NCBI GenBank assembly: GCA_964508135.1
Contig: CAZDSU010000001.1
Span: forward strand, 62,001-126,000
Direction: 5' to 3'
Source of the DNA: UBA6168 sp964508135
Lineage (GTDB): Bacteria; Bacteroidota; Bacteroidia; Chitinophagales; Saprospiraceae
DNA length: 64,000 bases
This document shows, piece after piece, positions 1-8,468 of this stretch (within the stretch, counting starts at the first letter, position 1; every line of letters starts with the position of its first letter). The notes below the pieces were generated by a model. That model was not told the DNA's origin. It worked only from the letters and a program-made list of their open reading frames with translations, and did no database searches. The translations under genes and the position numbers were made by a program.

Positions 1-330
1 CTCAAACGGGACATCTTGCCCGACATGAATGCTATTCTTTTTATGATTGGCATACAGGAACTTGGGCGCTGGAAGACCAACTTCACCAAAGAAGAAAAGC
101 AGGATTTGATGCACATCGCTGTTTGCAGCTTGATGAGCTACGACGGGTATTACGAGTTCAAAGGCCGTGATGCCGACGGCTGGCCGCACTACGATTCGGT
201 GAAACCATTTACCCAAAAAGGGGTGCAAACACAGGAAGTGTACATCAAAGAAAAAGTCATCCAGTACTTCCGGGAATGGCAGGCCGCACACGGCGAACCG
301 GTCGGCCAAGTCATTGAATCACAGAACTAA
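1..330 (+). CDS. Unrecognised protein, 3' part of gene only
   Basis: The reading frame is open from the first base of the window, so the gene starts upstream and only about the last 109 residues are seen. A TTG at 16 and an ATG at 25 are more likely internal codons than starts. The visible part is soluble and mixed in charge, with no membrane segment and no signal peptide, and ends in a polar tail. It contains the phrases IGIQELGRWKTNFTKEEKQD and SYDGYYEFKGRDADGWPHY, which I do not tie to a named family. It is followed 36 bases later by a cyclophilin gene in the same direction, so co-transcription is possible. No function is assigned. Confidence 0.75.
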   Translation, partial: LKRDILPDMNAILFMIGIQELGRWKTNFTKEEKQDLMHIAVCSLMSYDGYYEFKGRDADGWPHYDSVKPFTQKGVQTQEVYIKEKVIQYFREWQAAHGEPVGQVIESQN

Positions 331-366
331 CAAACTGATTTTCAAATATTTACAAAAAAATCAAAC

Positions 367-1083
367 ATGAAAAAGCTCCTACTTTTATTTTCGCTGGCGC
401 AAATAATCCTTTTGATGGGTTGCAGTGGCAACGGCCAAGCTGACGGCACTACCAATGCAGCGGCAGACAACACAGCAGCCGTGGCATCGGCCAGTGGTGA
501 GGCGATGGTACTCATCGAGACTTCGCTCGGCAACATCAAGGTAAAGCTCTACGACTCCACGCCGGAGCACAAAAAGAACTTCCTGAAATTGGCCAAGGAA
601 GGCTTTCTCGACAGCACCTTGTTCCACAGGGTCATTCCTGGCTTCATGATTCAGGGCGGCGACCCCGACTCCAAGCGGGCCATGCCCGGCCAACCGCTCG
701 GTGCGGGCGGCCCCGGCTACACCCTCCCCGCTGAGATTGGGGCGAAGCACTTCCGGGGCGCACTCTCTGCCGCCCGCCAGGGTGACCAAGTGAACCCCGA
801 GAAGCGGTCCAGTGGCTCACAGTTTTACATCGTGCAAAACGGCCCAGTGCCACAGCAGCAGCTCGACCAAATCATCCAATCCAAGGGCCTTCAGTACACC
901 CCCGAAGAGCGGGACTACTACCTCAAAGTCGGTGGCGTGGCCTTCCTCGATGGTGATTACACCGTTTTTGGACAAGTGGTAGAGGGCCTCGATGTGGTGG
1001 ACAAAATCGCCAACGTGCAACGTGACCCCCGTGATCGGCCCTTGCAGGACCTCTCAATGAAAGTAAAAGTGCTCAGTGAGTGA
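367..1083 (+). CDS. Cyclophilin-type peptidyl-prolyl isomerase lipoprotein
   Basis: Predicted 238-residue periplasmic isomerase that speeds cis-trans isomerisation of prolyl bonds during protein folding. Residues 1-19 form a lipoprotein signal peptide ending in the lipobox LMGC, giving a lipidated Cys19, followed by a low-complexity Ala/Thr linker to about residue 45. The cyclophilin domain fills the rest and shows the family signatures FHRVIPGFMIQGGD (catalytic Arg, Phe, Gln) and SSGSQFYIV. The ATG at 367 follows an A-rich stretch and gives a proper signal peptide. The next gene is a paralogue with an added PKD domain, so the two look like a tandem duplication. Membrane anchoring in the periplasm is inferred from the lipobox. 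Confidence 0.93.
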   Translation: MKKLLLLFSLAQIILLMGCSGNGQADGTTNAAADNTAAVASASGEAMVLIETSLGNIKVKLYDSTPEHKKNFLKLAKEGFLDSTLFHRVIPGFMIQGGDPDSKRAMPGQPLGAGGPGYTLPAEIGAKHFRGALSAARQGDQVNPEKRSSGSQFYIVQNGPVPQQQLDQIIQSKGLQYTPEERDYYLKVGGVAFLDGDYTVFGQVVEGLDVVDKIANVQRDPRDRPLQDLSMKVKVLSE

Positions 1084-1142
1084 TTGAAGGTTTGAGCTAC
1101 GTTTCGAGATTATTCGCAGCCCGAAACGCACAGTTTTTCGAA

Positions 1143-1178
1143 ATTCATCATTCCACCATTCATCATTCATCATTAGTT
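1143..1178. repeat. Heptamer array (ATTCATC family)
   Basis: Just before the start codon of the second cyclophilin lie ATTCATC, ATTCCACC, ATTCATC, ATTCATC and ATTAGTT, a seven-base repeat with one eight-base unit. It is one of several heptamer arrays of different sequence in this window. It occupies the place of a leader or ribosome-binding region; its role is unknown. Confidence 0.7.
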
Positions 1179-1180
1179 AA

Positions 1181-2074
1181 ATGGTTCGTTTCTTTCAGTT
1201 TTTATTGGCCTTTGGCCTATCGGCAATGGTCGCTTCCTGTGGCAAGCCAATCGCTGATTTCACCTTTGCCGATGGCAACCACGTGGCGCCGGCTTCCGTG
1301 AAATTTGAGAACACCTCCCGGAATGCCAATATTTACGAATGGGATTTTGGCGACGGAGGCAAATCCGAGTTGGCTGCGCCAAACCATGTGTTTAACACCA
1401 GCGGAAATTTTTCAGTGAAACTGAAAGCGTTAAAAGGTAAGAAAGCGGCTGAAGCGTCAAAAAGGATACAAGTCACCGCTCCCGCCGCCTGCCTCGTAGA
1501 AATCGAGACGGAGTTCGGCACGATGACCGTCCAGCTCTCCAACGCCACGCCACAGCACCGCGACAACTTCCTGAAGCTGGCCGAAGAGGGCTACTTTGAC
1601 GGGATGCTGTTCCACCGGGTCATAGAGGGGTTCATGCTCCAGGGCGGCGACCCCGACTCCAAAACAGCCAAGCCCGACCAAGCGCTCGGCATGGGAGGGC
1701 CAAGCTACACCGTTCCTGCCGAGTTCGTTGACTCGCTGGTGCACGTGAAGGGAGCGCTCTGCGCAGCCCGACAGGGCGACCAGGTGAACCCGCAAAAGCG
1801 CTCGTCCGGTTCGCAGTTCTACATCGTTCAAGGCAAGCCGCTGACAGTACAGGAATTGAGCATGATAGAAGCCGGGAAGGGTATTCGATATACCAAAGAA
1901 CAGCGGGATGCCTACACCAGCGTGGGTGGTACACCATCCCTTGATAGGGATTATACCGTATTTGGCCGGGTGATAAAAGGGTTGGAGGTGATAGATAAAA
2001 TAGCAGCTGCCGAAACCGACCCCCGTGACCGTCCGAAAACAGACGTGAAAATGAAGATTAGGGTTATTAAATAA
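1181..2074 (+). CDS. PKD-domain plus cyclophilin lipoprotein
   Basis: Predicted 297-residue periplasmic peptidyl-prolyl isomerase with an extra N-terminal immunoglobulin-like domain. The signal peptide ends in VASC, making Cys20 the likely lipid anchor. Residues about 23-98 are a PKD domain, recognisable from YEWDFGDGGKS and the following HVFNTSGNFSVKL. Residues about 105-297 are a cyclophilin domain with FHRVIEGFMLQGGD and SSGSQFYIV. The domain closely resembles that of the gene 97 bases upstream, so this is likely a paralogue. The PKD module may help binding to partners or spacing from the membrane, which is inference. The stop codon lies in the first bases of a 25-bp palindrome. Confidence 0.93.
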   Translation: MVRFFQFLLAFGLSAMVASCGKPIADFTFADGNHVAPASVKFENTSRNANIYEWDFGDGGKSELAAPNHVFNTSGNFSVKLKALKGKKAAEASKRIQVTAPAACLVEIETEFGTMTVQLSNATPQHRDNFLKLAEEGYFDGMLFHRVIEGFMLQGGDPDSKTAKPDQALGMGGPSYTVPAEFVDSLVHVKGALCAARQGDQVNPQKRSSGSQFYIVQGKPLTVQELSMIEAGKGIRYTKEQRDAYTSVGGTPSLDRDYTVFGRVIKGLEVIDKIAAAETDPRDRPKTDVKMKIRVIK

Positions 2075-2129
2075 TTGTGAACGGTGAACGGTGAACGGTT
2101 CACAGTTCACCGTTCACCGTTCACAATTA
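2072..2129. repeat. Perfect 25-bp palindrome built of seven heptamers
   Basis: Positions 2077-2125 are seven consecutive heptamers in strict register: GTGAACG three times, then GTTCACA, GTTCACC, GTTCACC and GTTCACA. The two halves are reverse complements, giving perfect arms at 2072-2096 and 2105-2129 with an eight-base loop. There is no T-tract, so it is not a typical terminator. It fills the gap between the cyclophilin stop codon and the kinase start. Confidence 0.9.
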
Positions 2130-2140
2130 ATTGGTATTAC

Positions 2141-2920
2141 ATGCAAACGAAAAACATACTCGGCATTGACGTGGGCGCATCCGGCATCAAGGCTGCCATC
2201 GTTGACATTGAAAAAGGTGAACTGGTGACCGACCGGATTAAATTGTCCACCCCGAAGCCAGCCACACCCGAAGCTGTGGCGGCTGTTGTTGCTGAATTGG
2301 TGAAGCAAACGGGCTATACCGGTGGCCTCATTGGCTGCGGCTTCCCATCCATCGTCAGGAACGGGGTGGCGTACAGCGCCGCCAATGTTGACCCTGGGTG
2401 GATTGGCACTAACATCGAAACGCTGCTCGCTGTGGCAACCGGCAAGGAGGTGGTCGCCATGAACGATGCCGATGCTGCAGGACTTGCCGAAATGCGGTAC
2501 GGCAAGGGCATTGGCAAAAAAGGCACCGTGATGCTCATCACCATCGGTAGCGGCTTGGGATCGGCGTTGTTCACGGACGGCCATTTGGTGCGCAATTCGG
2601 AGTTTGGGCACTTGTACCTGCAAGGCTGGCTTGCTGAGCACTACGTTTCCAATACAGCCCGGAAGAAGTACGAAATGTCGTGGGCTGGTTTCGGTAAGCG
2701 CTTCAACGAATACCTGCTGCACCTTGACCGTCTTTTTTCACCAGATTTAATAATCTTGGGCGGCGGCATCAGCAACGAGTTTAAGCTATTTTCCGAGCAA
2801 CTCGACACTAAACTGAATGTCACGACTGCCGCCTTGTTCAACCATGCAGGTATCATCGGAGCAGCACTTTACGCTTACGAGGCGAAGTTTGGAGAAATTG
2901 AAACAAGTACTGCGGAGTAG
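2141..2920 (+). CDS. ppgK: ROK-family kinase, polyphosphate glucokinase-like
   Basis: Predicted 259-residue cytoplasmic sugar kinase. It begins with the phosphate-binding motif LGIDVGASGIKAAIVD and has the ROK pattern TIGSGLGSALFTDG and LIILGGGIS. The phrases TPKPATPEAV, NDADAAGLAE and SEFGHL match polyphosphate glucokinases (polyphosphate plus glucose to glucose-6-phosphate) better than general ROK glucokinases, and the length fits that subfamily. The ATG at 2141 is chosen because the longer frame from a GTG at 2084 would translate the upstream palindrome. ATP as phosphate donor cannot be excluded from sequence alone. The next gene starts 50 bases downstream. Confidence 0.82.
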   Translation: MQTKNILGIDVGASGIKAAIVDIEKGELVTDRIKLSTPKPATPEAVAAVVAELVKQTGYTGGLIGCGFPSIVRNGVAYSAANVDPGWIGTNIETLLAVATGKEVVAMNDADAAGLAEMRYGKGIGKKGTVMLITIGSGLGSALFTDGHLVRNSEFGHLYLQGWLAEHYVSNTARKKYEMSWAGFGKRFNEYLLHLDRLFSPDLIILGGGISNEFKLFSEQLDTKLNVTTAALFNHAGIIGAALYAYEAKFGEIETSTAE

Positions 2921-2970
2921 ATGGCAAGCGGTTGGAGCAGATTCTTGAACCGTTTTTAAAACATAAAGAA

Positions 2971-3405
2971 ATGAGACTTTTAAAAATTTCCATTTTACTG
3001 ATTTGCGTCCTTGCATTTGCATCAGCTTGCAAGGAGAAACCAAAAGGTGGCTACTCCACCGTCAAGCTCGACGATTTTTTTGAGTTGAAAATGAACCAGT
3101 CGGTGGTCATCGTGGACAACGACCTGAAGTTGACCTTCACCGGGGTTCCGGAAGACTCTCGCTGTCCAAAATTCACGAACTGCATTCAGGAAGGTCAGGT
3201 GAGAATCACCCTGTCGGCGGCCATTGCTGGCAAAAGCCAGGTGGTGGAGTTTTCCAGGAAGCCCTCCGACAAGGGCAACACCACGGTGGCAGTTGGCAAG
3301 TTCAAAATCCAGCTTTACGACGTGATGCCCTACCCAGAAAGTGGCAAGAAAATCAACTTGCCTGACTACACCGCCCGGATGACCGTGCGCAAAGTGGGCG
3401 GATAA
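2971..3405 (+). CDS. Small lipoprotein of unknown function
   Basis: Predicted 144-residue lipoprotein. The signal peptide ends in SAC with Cys20 as lipid anchor; the start at 2971 is preferred over the frame-open 2932 because it begins this signal peptide directly. The mature part is predicted to be beta-rich and contains EDSRCPKFTNCIQEGQ, whose two cysteines may form a disulfide, as in small lipoproteins that carry a DSRCP...C motif. No catalytic motif is visible. It is followed at once by a strong terminator, so it ends the transcription unit that includes the kinase. Confidence 0.8.
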   Translation: MRLLKISILLICVLAFASACKEKPKGGYSTVKLDDFFELKMNQSVVIVDNDLKLTFTGVPEDSRCPKFTNCIQEGQVRITLSAAIAGKSQVVEFSRKPSDKGNTTVAVGKFKIQLYDVMPYPESGKKINLPDYTARMTVRKVGG

Positions 3406-3420
3406 GCTCCTGCGTTTGTC

Positions 3421-3460
3421 AAAAAGCCTCCCCCGTCTTGCTGACAGGGGAGGCTTTTTT
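3421..3460 (+). terminator. Rho-independent terminator
   Basis: A hairpin of AAAAAGCCTCCCC with GGGGAGGCTTTTTT, separated by a short loop and followed by T residues, lies 15 bases after the lipoprotein stop codon. It is nearly symmetric and could act on both strands. Confidence 0.85.
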
Positions 3461-3577
3461 AGTTGGAAAAGGCAAGACTGCTGCTTCTTAATCTTCTTTT
3501 CGCCCCCCGGATCGAGCACTTCGTCGGTGCAATCCATCTGTTTATCAAAAATTCCTTGCTAAAAAAGCTACCATGTA

Positions 3578-3608
3578 TTGCATAGTACCTTGCAGCATAT
3601 TAACTTTG
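3578..3608 (+). promoter_or_regulatory. Bacteroidota-type promoter for the padR unit
   Basis: TTG at 3578-3580 is followed after 20 bases by TAACTTTG at 3601-3608, matching the -33 TTG and -7 TAnnTTTG pattern of Bacteroidota sigma factor promoters. An ATG lies four bases after the -7 box and opens a 17-codon frame ending at a TGA (3664-3666). The PadR gene starts about 100 bases downstream. Confidence 0.6.
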
Positions 3609-3623
3609 CCCCATGAAAGACAA

Positions 3624-3699
3624 TAGACAGGAGACTTTAGACATTAGTAGGCAAAAGCAGTCGTGAGTCTAAAGTCTATCATCTAAAGTCTAATTTCTA
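3624..3699. repeat. Paired heptamer arrays (TAGACAn and nnnTCTA)
   Basis: Left array: TAGACAG, GAGACTT, TAGACAT, TAGTAGG (3624-3651). Right array: GAGTCTA, AAGTCTA, TCATCTA, AAGTCTA, ATTTCTA (3665-3699). Both keep a seven-base period and are inverted relative to each other, so AGACTTTAGAC (3632-3642) can pair with GTCTAAAGTCT (3667-3677). The arrays fill the leader between the promoter and the PadR gene. Confidence 0.85.
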
Positions 3700-3707
3700 A
3701 TAATAAA

Positions 3708-4061
3708 ATGAAAGTTCAAGGACTCCTAGACAATACAACCCAGCAGATGCGGAAAGGCATTTTGGAACTCTGCATCCTCTCCATCATCTCCGATGAAGGA
3801 GAGGCCTACCCAACGGACATCATCAAGCGGCTCGAAAAGTCGGAACTGATGGTGGTGGAGGGCACGATGTACCCGCTGCTGGCCCGCCTCAAAAGCGTTG
3901 GCCTGCTGGACTACACTTGGCGCGAATCGGTCTCCGGGCCGCCCCGCAAGTACTACACCCTTACCGGCGACGGTAAGGAGTTTTTGGACGGCTTGGCCAC
4001 CACCTGGCACCAGTTGGTAAATGCCGTCAGCAATTCAACTAAAAGTTTAACAGCTAATTGA
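3708..4061 (+). CDS. PadR-family transcriptional regulator
   Basis: Predicted 117-residue DNA-binding repressor. Residues about 10-95 form the PadR winged helix, with the typical opening LELCILSIISDEGEAYPTDI, the recognition-helix segment GTMYPLLARLKSVGLL and the wing phrase SGPPRKYYTLTGDGKEFL. The C-terminal helix used for dimerisation is short, as in the small PadR subgroup. It lies 99 bases upstream of a PspC/DUF2807 membrane protein. A padR-pspC pair is a common arrangement in Bacteroidota, so it probably controls that envelope gene. The ligand is unknown. Confidence 0.93.
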   Translation: MKVQGLLDNTTQQMRKGILELCILSIISDEGEAYPTDIIKRLEKSELMVVEGTMYPLLARLKSVGLLDYTWRESVSGPPRKYYTLTGDGKEFLDGLATTWHQLVNAVSNSTKSLTAN

Positions 4062-4068
4062 AAAGTTC

Positions 4069-4101
4069 GGCAGTTCGACAGTTGGCAGGGGGCAGACAGC
4101 G
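4069..4101. repeat. Heptamer array (CAGTTSG family)
   Basis: GGCAGTT, CGACAGTT, GGCAGGG and GGCAGAC follow the PadR stop codon with a near seven-base period. Its unit AGTTGGC reappears in reverse complement (GCCAACT) in the array at 56348-56383, so the two arrays belong to one sequence family. Confidence 0.55.
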
Positions 4102-4160
4102 CAGGAAGTTACCGGTGATTCTGCTCCAATTTTCACTAACGAAATCAATTTTATCTTACA

Positions 4161-6413
4161 ATGACTAAGGTATTCAATATCAACCTCGGCGGCCTTCCAC
4201 TCACCATAGACGAAGACGCCTACGAGACCCTCAGCAGCTATCTGAAGACCATCCACAACCACTTCCGCAGCTCGGAGGGCTACGAAGAAATCACCACCGA
4301 CATCGAGGCACGTATGGCCGAGCTGTTCCAAGAGAAACTTGGCAGCCGTCCCATCGTCTCGCTGAAGGACGTGAACGGTGTCATCGCCATCATGGGCACA
4401 CCGGAGGATTTCGGTGCGGAGCCAATGGAGGAACCTGCCGCCAGCGAGCCAAAATCGAAGTTCGGCAAGAAGTTCAACATCAAAACGGGCAAACGCCTCT
4501 TCCGCAACCCGGACGAGGAAGTGGTGGGTGGAGTTTGCTCCGGCATAGCAGCCTATTTTGGCATCGCTGACCCGCTCTGGGTACGCTTGGCCTTTATACT
4601 TTTCACCTTCACGGGCGGATTTGCTGTGCCACTTTACTTTATCCTCTGGGCCATTTTGCCGAAGGCAGAATCGGCAAGCGACAAGCTGGCCATGCGGGGC
4701 GAGCCTATCAATGCCAGCAATATTGGCAAAATCATCGAGGAGGAATTTGACCACGTGTCGAAGAAAGTGGTCGAACTGGGCGATGAAATAAAAGGGGAGT
4801 TCGGGGCAAAAAAAAAAAGTACGGGTTCGCAGCCTGATGATGTTTCGTCGTCAGCCGATGCGTCCACTGGCAAGCATCATTTCAGAGCCGCCGCTTCCGA
4901 GGGGATTCATGTTTTAAGCAGCATCATCCTTGTTTTGGGCGGCATTATCCGCAAGGTTTTTGAAACGTTGGTGAAAGTCATACGGCCCATTGGGTTCATC
5001 ATCGGGGTGGCTTTGGTGGCCCTGCTGGTGCTGTTCTGGGTTTTTTCGGTGGGTGGACTGTTCATAGGGCTGCCGTTCGGGAGCTTCCTGCTGCCGGGTT
5101 CTTCCTTCATCACCACTTTGGGCGTGGTCAACCTCCTGATATTCCTGGGCGTGCCGCTGCTGATGCTGGCACTGGGCGTCATGCGGTTGTTCATGCGTAC
5201 CAATTTCAAGCCCCGTTGGACGGCAGGTTTGTGGCTTTTCTGGGCGCTCAATTTGGTCAGCTTGGTGTTCGTTGGCACAAAAACGATGCGGCAGTTTGCA
5301 CACGGGGCGGATGTTGGACTCGGAGCCAATACCGCCAACTTTGCACCGACCGATACCCTTTTCATTGATTTTGAGAAGAACCCTTATGATGATAGCTTCA
5401 TGCGATTTGGGGGCGACCTGTACATCTCGGACAACAAGCTCATCTCTGAAAACATCCGGGTACGGGTGGAAAAATCGGAGAGCAACAAGCTTGAAGTTTT
5501 CCAAAGCAACTATTCCCGTGGAGAGGGCATGGAGGAGGGCCAGCAACTGGCCAACAAGATTGCCTATCAATACCGCATCGAGGGCAACCGCTTGGTTTTG
5601 CCACGTTTCTTTGAAATTCCCAAGGGTGAAAAATGGCGCGGACAACGGGTCAACCTCACCATCAAAGTGCCGGAGGGCAAATGGGTGCAGCACGGCAACG
5701 AGGTAAACTGGGATGACCTTGACCTTCAAGTAGATGAACAATATCCCTTCCCGTATTGGGAGAGCCAGTATGCCTGGAAAATGGGCCCGAACGGCTTGTT
5801 CAATCCTGAATATGCCAAGGAGCAAGCTGATAAAGAAGCACGTGACTTGACCCTGAGCAATTTCAGCAAAATCAAGCTGGAGGGAAATATCCGACTGAAC
5901 ATACGGCAGGCGGGCGAGTTCAGCTTCAAGTTCACCGAAGGCGGCGACCAAAACGATAAGGTGGACATCTCGCAGCAGGGCGACCAGCTTTTCATCTCGA
6001 CCAAGCAAGAGCTGGACGGCGTCGTGGTGCTCGAAATAACTACCCCCAACCTCACGGAGCTTTACTTGGTCAACTCCGACGATGTTGCGCTGACCGACTT
6101 TGACCTCGCCAGCTTCCGCCTCGTGAACGAGGGCGAGGGGAATGTGAAGTTCAAGGCCAACGTGAACAACCTCGACGTGCAGCTCTCCGGCGACAACGAG
6201 CTGGAACTGAGCGGCAACTGCAACCACCTCAAAGCCGTGCTGGACAACGAAGCCCGCCTCGATGCCGAGCAGTTCTCGGTGCGGGTGGCCGACATCACCG
6301 CCTCCAACGACAGTTGGGTGAAAATCTCCGCCACCGACACCCTGCTCCAACATTTTGACGAGAGCAGCGACTTGGTTTCCAAGCTGAAAACCTCGGTGGT
6401 GATTGAGAAATAG
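4161..6413 (+). CDS. PspC-domain membrane protein with DUF2807 C-terminus
   Basis: Predicted 750-residue envelope protein. The N-terminal ~95 residues are soluble. A PspC domain follows at about 105-175 (KRLFRNPDEEVVGGVCSGIA, then a hydrophobic helix LAFILFTFTGGFAVPLYFIL). Residues about 250-370 hold several further membrane helices. The rest is extracytoplasmic: a beta-rich region followed by a DUF2807/GIN-type repeat domain near residues 570-740 (LSNFSKIKLEGNIRLNIRQAGEF). PspC is a stress-response membrane sensor in other bacteria, and GIN domains resemble adhesin heads, so a role in envelope stress is inferred. The PadR gene directly upstream probably regulates it. A run of nine A bases near 4810 is a possible slippage site. 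Confidence 0.88.
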   Translation: MTKVFNINLGGLPLTIDEDAYETLSSYLKTIHNHFRSSEGYEEITTDIEARMAELFQEKLGSRPIVSLKDVNGVIAIMGTPEDFGAEPMEEPAASEPKSKFGKKFNIKTGKRLFRNPDEEVVGGVCSGIAAYFGIADPLWVRLAFILFTFTGGFAVPLYFILWAILPKAESASDKLAMRGEPINASNIGKIIEEEFDHVSKKVVELGDEIKGEFGAKKKSTGSQPDDVSSSADASTGKHHFRAAASEGIHVLSSIILVLGGIIRKVFETLVKVIRPIGFIIGVALVALLVLFWVFSVGGLFIGLPFGSFLLPGSSFITTLGVVNLLIFLGVPLLMLALGVMRLFMRTNFKPRWTAGLWLFWALNLVSLVFVGTKTMRQFAHGADVGLGANTANFAPTDTLFIDFEKNPYDDSFMRFGGDLYISDNKLISENIRVRVEKSESNKLEVFQSNYSRGEGMEEGQQLANKIAYQYRIEGNRLVLPRFFEIPKGEKWRGQRVNLTIKVPEGKWVQHGNEVNWDDLDLQVDEQYPFPYWESQYAWKMGPNGLFNPEYAKEQADKEARDLTLSNFSKIKLEGNIRLNIRQAGEFSFKFTEGGDQNDKVDISQQGDQLFISTKQELDGVVVLEITTPNLTELYLVNSDDVALTDFDLASFRLVNEGEGNVKFKANVNNLDVQLSGDNELELSGNCNHLKAVLDNEARLDAEQFSVRVADITASNDSWVKISATDTLLQHFDESSDLVSKLKTSVVIEK

Positions 6414-6446
6414 TTATGAGGGTTTGAGGACTTGAGATATCAAGGG

Positions 6447-6488
6447 TTTGAGGGGTTTGGGCCATTGCCCGAACCCCTCAAATTTTTA
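6447..6488 (+). terminator. Hairpin terminator after the PspC gene
   Basis: TTTGAGGGGTTTGGGC (6447-6462) pairs with GCCCGAACCCCTCAAA (6467-6482) with one G-U pair and a four-base loop, followed by a short T-run. The preceding bases repeat GGTTTGA-like units, so this hairpin may have arisen from an iterated repeat. Confidence 0.65.
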
Positions 6489-6509
6489 AGAAATAATGAA
6501 TATCGAACC

Positions 6510-6965
6510 ATGAAACGAATACTAATCAGCTTCGCAATTGTTGCCGCTTGCGCAATGTCCGTCAATGCGCAGGAAGCCAGCAAGGAGGCACTTTTCCAAG
6601 AAATTTATGGGATGGACAGCTTGCTGTTTGCTGGGTTCAACAACCGGGACATAGAGACTATCAAGCACCTGTTCAGCGAAGACCTCGAATTTTTCCACGA
6701 CAAAACCGGGCTAACCAACTACAACCAAAACATTGAGCTGCTGGGCGACAACTTCCGTCGGGGCAACTCGCCCAAACGGGAACTGTTGAAGGAAACGATG
6801 GAAGTGTACCCGGTGCCGGGCTACGGTGCGGTGCAGACAGCCTCGCACCGATTTTGCCACCTTGAAAATGGGGAGATGGATTGCGGGACGTTCAAGTTCG
6901 TGCATATCTGGCAGAAGAAGGACGGGCAGTGGAAGCTGGCGAGAATTGTCAGTTTTGACCACTAA
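6510..6965 (+). CDS. Secreted NTF2-like (DUF4440) protein
   Basis: Predicted 151-residue exported protein. The signal peptide MKRILISFAIVAACAMSVNA ends before QEASK, so the start at 6510 is chosen instead of the frame-open 6432 inside the terminator region. The mature part fits the SnoaL/DUF4440 fold of the NTF2 superfamily: a helix-rich start (LFAGFNNRDIETIKHLFSED), then FHDKTGLTNYNQ and the C-terminal FVHIWQKKDGQWKLARIVSF strand pair. Members of this fold are small cone-shaped domains that bind ligands or are enzymes; nothing here fixes a substrate. It is the last + strand gene before the copper island. Confidence 0.85.
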   Translation: MKRILISFAIVAACAMSVNAQEASKEALFQEIYGMDSLLFAGFNNRDIETIKHLFSEDLEFFHDKTGLTNYNQNIELLGDNFRRGNSPKRELLKETMEVYPVPGYGAVQTASHRFCHLENGEMDCGTFKFVHIWQKKDGQWKLARIVSFDH

Positions 6966-7120
6966 ATAAAAGCTAAGGCTTGTGAAAAGGGGGCGTCGAA
7001 AAGCACGATACAGAAAGTGACGAAGACTAAGTGCTCGTGGGTCAACGACACGGCGCTGCTCAAGTTATTATTGTCTTGACCTATGTCAGGGCGGCTGGAA
7101 AAAAGGTATCCAACTGTAAC

Positions 7121-7155
7121 AAAAAGCCCTTGCTCACAAAGCGACAAGGGCTTTT
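7121..7155. terminator. Bidirectional terminator hairpin
   Basis: AAAAAGCCCTTG (7121-7132) pairs with CAAGGGCTTTT (7145-7155) around a 12-base loop. A-run on one side and T-run on the other allow termination in both directions, fitting the convergent genes ending at 6965 and 7174. Confidence 0.8.
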
Positions 7156-7173
7156 CCATTTTTTCAAAAGATT

Positions 7174-8418
7174 TCAATGCCCCTCATGGCCACCCGCCTC
7201 CATGTCGTGCCCTGCCATTGGATCCACCCCCTTTTTGAACACTAGCTCGCTGTGCAGCAGGTAAGCCCCCGACACGACCACTACCTCGCCCGCCTTCAAA
7301 CCCTCGGCAATTTCAGTAAAATCCCGGTTCGTCATGCCCATCGTCACCATGCGGCTTTCAAAAGCACCGGAGGCATTTTTAAGCCAAACCGTAGCGCCGT
7401 CTTTCCCCTGGATGAGCGCATTGGTCGGTACGGCAACGGCGTTTTTGACCTTGCCCTTCAGCGTTATCCAAGCCTGCATTCCTGGTTGGTACTCGCCGCC
7501 AGGGTTTGCGATTTCCACCCGAATCATCACGATTTTTGAAGACGCTTCGAGCGCCGGATTAACGAAACTGACTTTGCCCCGCAGCTTCCGTTCTGGGAAA
7601 GAAGGAATTTCTACCAGCGCTTCGTTGGTCTGGTTAAGGAAAGGCAGGTCGCTGACGTAGAGTTGCGCTTCCGCCCATAGGTTGTGGAGGTCTGCGATAC
7701 GCAGCACGGGCGAGCCTTCCGCAACATAATCGCCCTCGGCTACACTTACCTCGGTGGCGATGCCACTGTATTTGCTGTAAAAAGTGAGGGTGTTTTTGGG
7801 TGTGCCACTTTGTTCTAGTTCTCCGATTTGTCGCTCGGTCATGCCCCATAGCAGGAGTTTGTTGCGGGCGGCATCGGCGATGCGAGCAAAGGTGGGGTCG
7901 GTGTCGGCGTAGCGTTTTTTGCTTTGCAGCGCCAGCAAGTAGTCTTGTTGCACCGAAGCCAACTCCTCACTGTACAGTTCAAAAACCGCTTGCCCCGCCC
8001 GAACCGGCTCGCCAATGTTGCGTACGAACAGCCGCTCAACCCTGCCTGCTATCCTCGCAGTGACCATGTTCACGAGGTTCTGATTTTCCTTCAAGGTTGC
8101 CGACAGCGTGATTTCCTTTCCGAGGGGTTGCAGGCCTACGGTATCAGTTTGGATGTTCGCCAACTGGATTTGACCCTCGCTCAACTTTAGCTCTCCCGCT
8201 TTTTGGTCAGGGTCAATTTCCACCCGCACCAAGTCCATTTTGCAAATCGGACAGGTGCCCGGCTTTTTTTCCATCACCTGCGGGTCCATCGAGCAAGTGT
8301 AATAAACATTGTCCGGCACAGCTTCCGGTGCGCTGTTATTGCAGGCAGCAAAGAGCAACATAGCCGCCAAACTTGTTTGGCAGGCTCTCCGGAAAAAATC
8401 ATTTCTGAATAATTTCAT
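7174..8418 (-). CDS. CusB-like RND efflux adaptor with one HMBD domain
   Basis: Predicted 414-residue periplasmic adaptor linking an RND pump to an outer-membrane channel. The lipobox FAAC gives lipidated Cys26. A heavy-metal-binding domain (HMBD) follows at about 36-62, with YYTCSMDPQVMEKKPGTCP and CKMDL. The remainder is the membrane-fusion fold (barrel-sandwich, hairpin, beta-barrel; for example RIAGRVERLFVRNIGEPVRA). The C-terminus is His-rich (GHDMEAGGHEGH), suggesting extra metal binding. The ATG at 8418 is preferred to the frame-open 8565, which overlaps the upstream gene. It is the last gene of the efflux operon and a paralogue of the adaptor 50 bases upstream. Confidence 0.92.
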   Translation of the reverse strand: MKLFRNDFFRRACQTSLAAMLLFAACNNSAPEAVPDNVYYTCSMDPQVMEKKPGTCPICKMDLVRVEIDPDQKAGELKLSEGQIQLANIQTDTVGLQPLGKEITLSATLKENQNLVNMVTARIAGRVERLFVRNIGEPVRAGQAVFELYSEELASVQQDYLLALQSKKRYADTDPTFARIADAARNKLLLWGMTERQIGELEQSGTPKNTLTFYSKYSGIATEVSVAEGDYVAEGSPVLRIADLHNLWAEAQLYVSDLPFLNQTNEALVEIPSFPERKLRGKVSFVNPALEASSKIVMIRVEIANPGGEYQPGMQAWITLKGKVKNAVAVPTNALIQGKDGATVWLKNASGAFESRMVTMGMTNRDFTEIAEGLKAGEVVVVSGAYLLHSELVFKKGVDPMAGHDMEAGGHEGH

Positions 8419-8468
8419 GCTTGTATTGCGTTTTAAGTCAGCCAAACAAATTTGGCGGCTACAATGAG

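Noticed and set aside
4914..6353. 479-codon antisense frame opposite the PspC gene
   Set aside because: Low-complexity His/Val/Glu-rich product typical of a shadow frame; the sense gene has clear PspC and DUF2807 domains.
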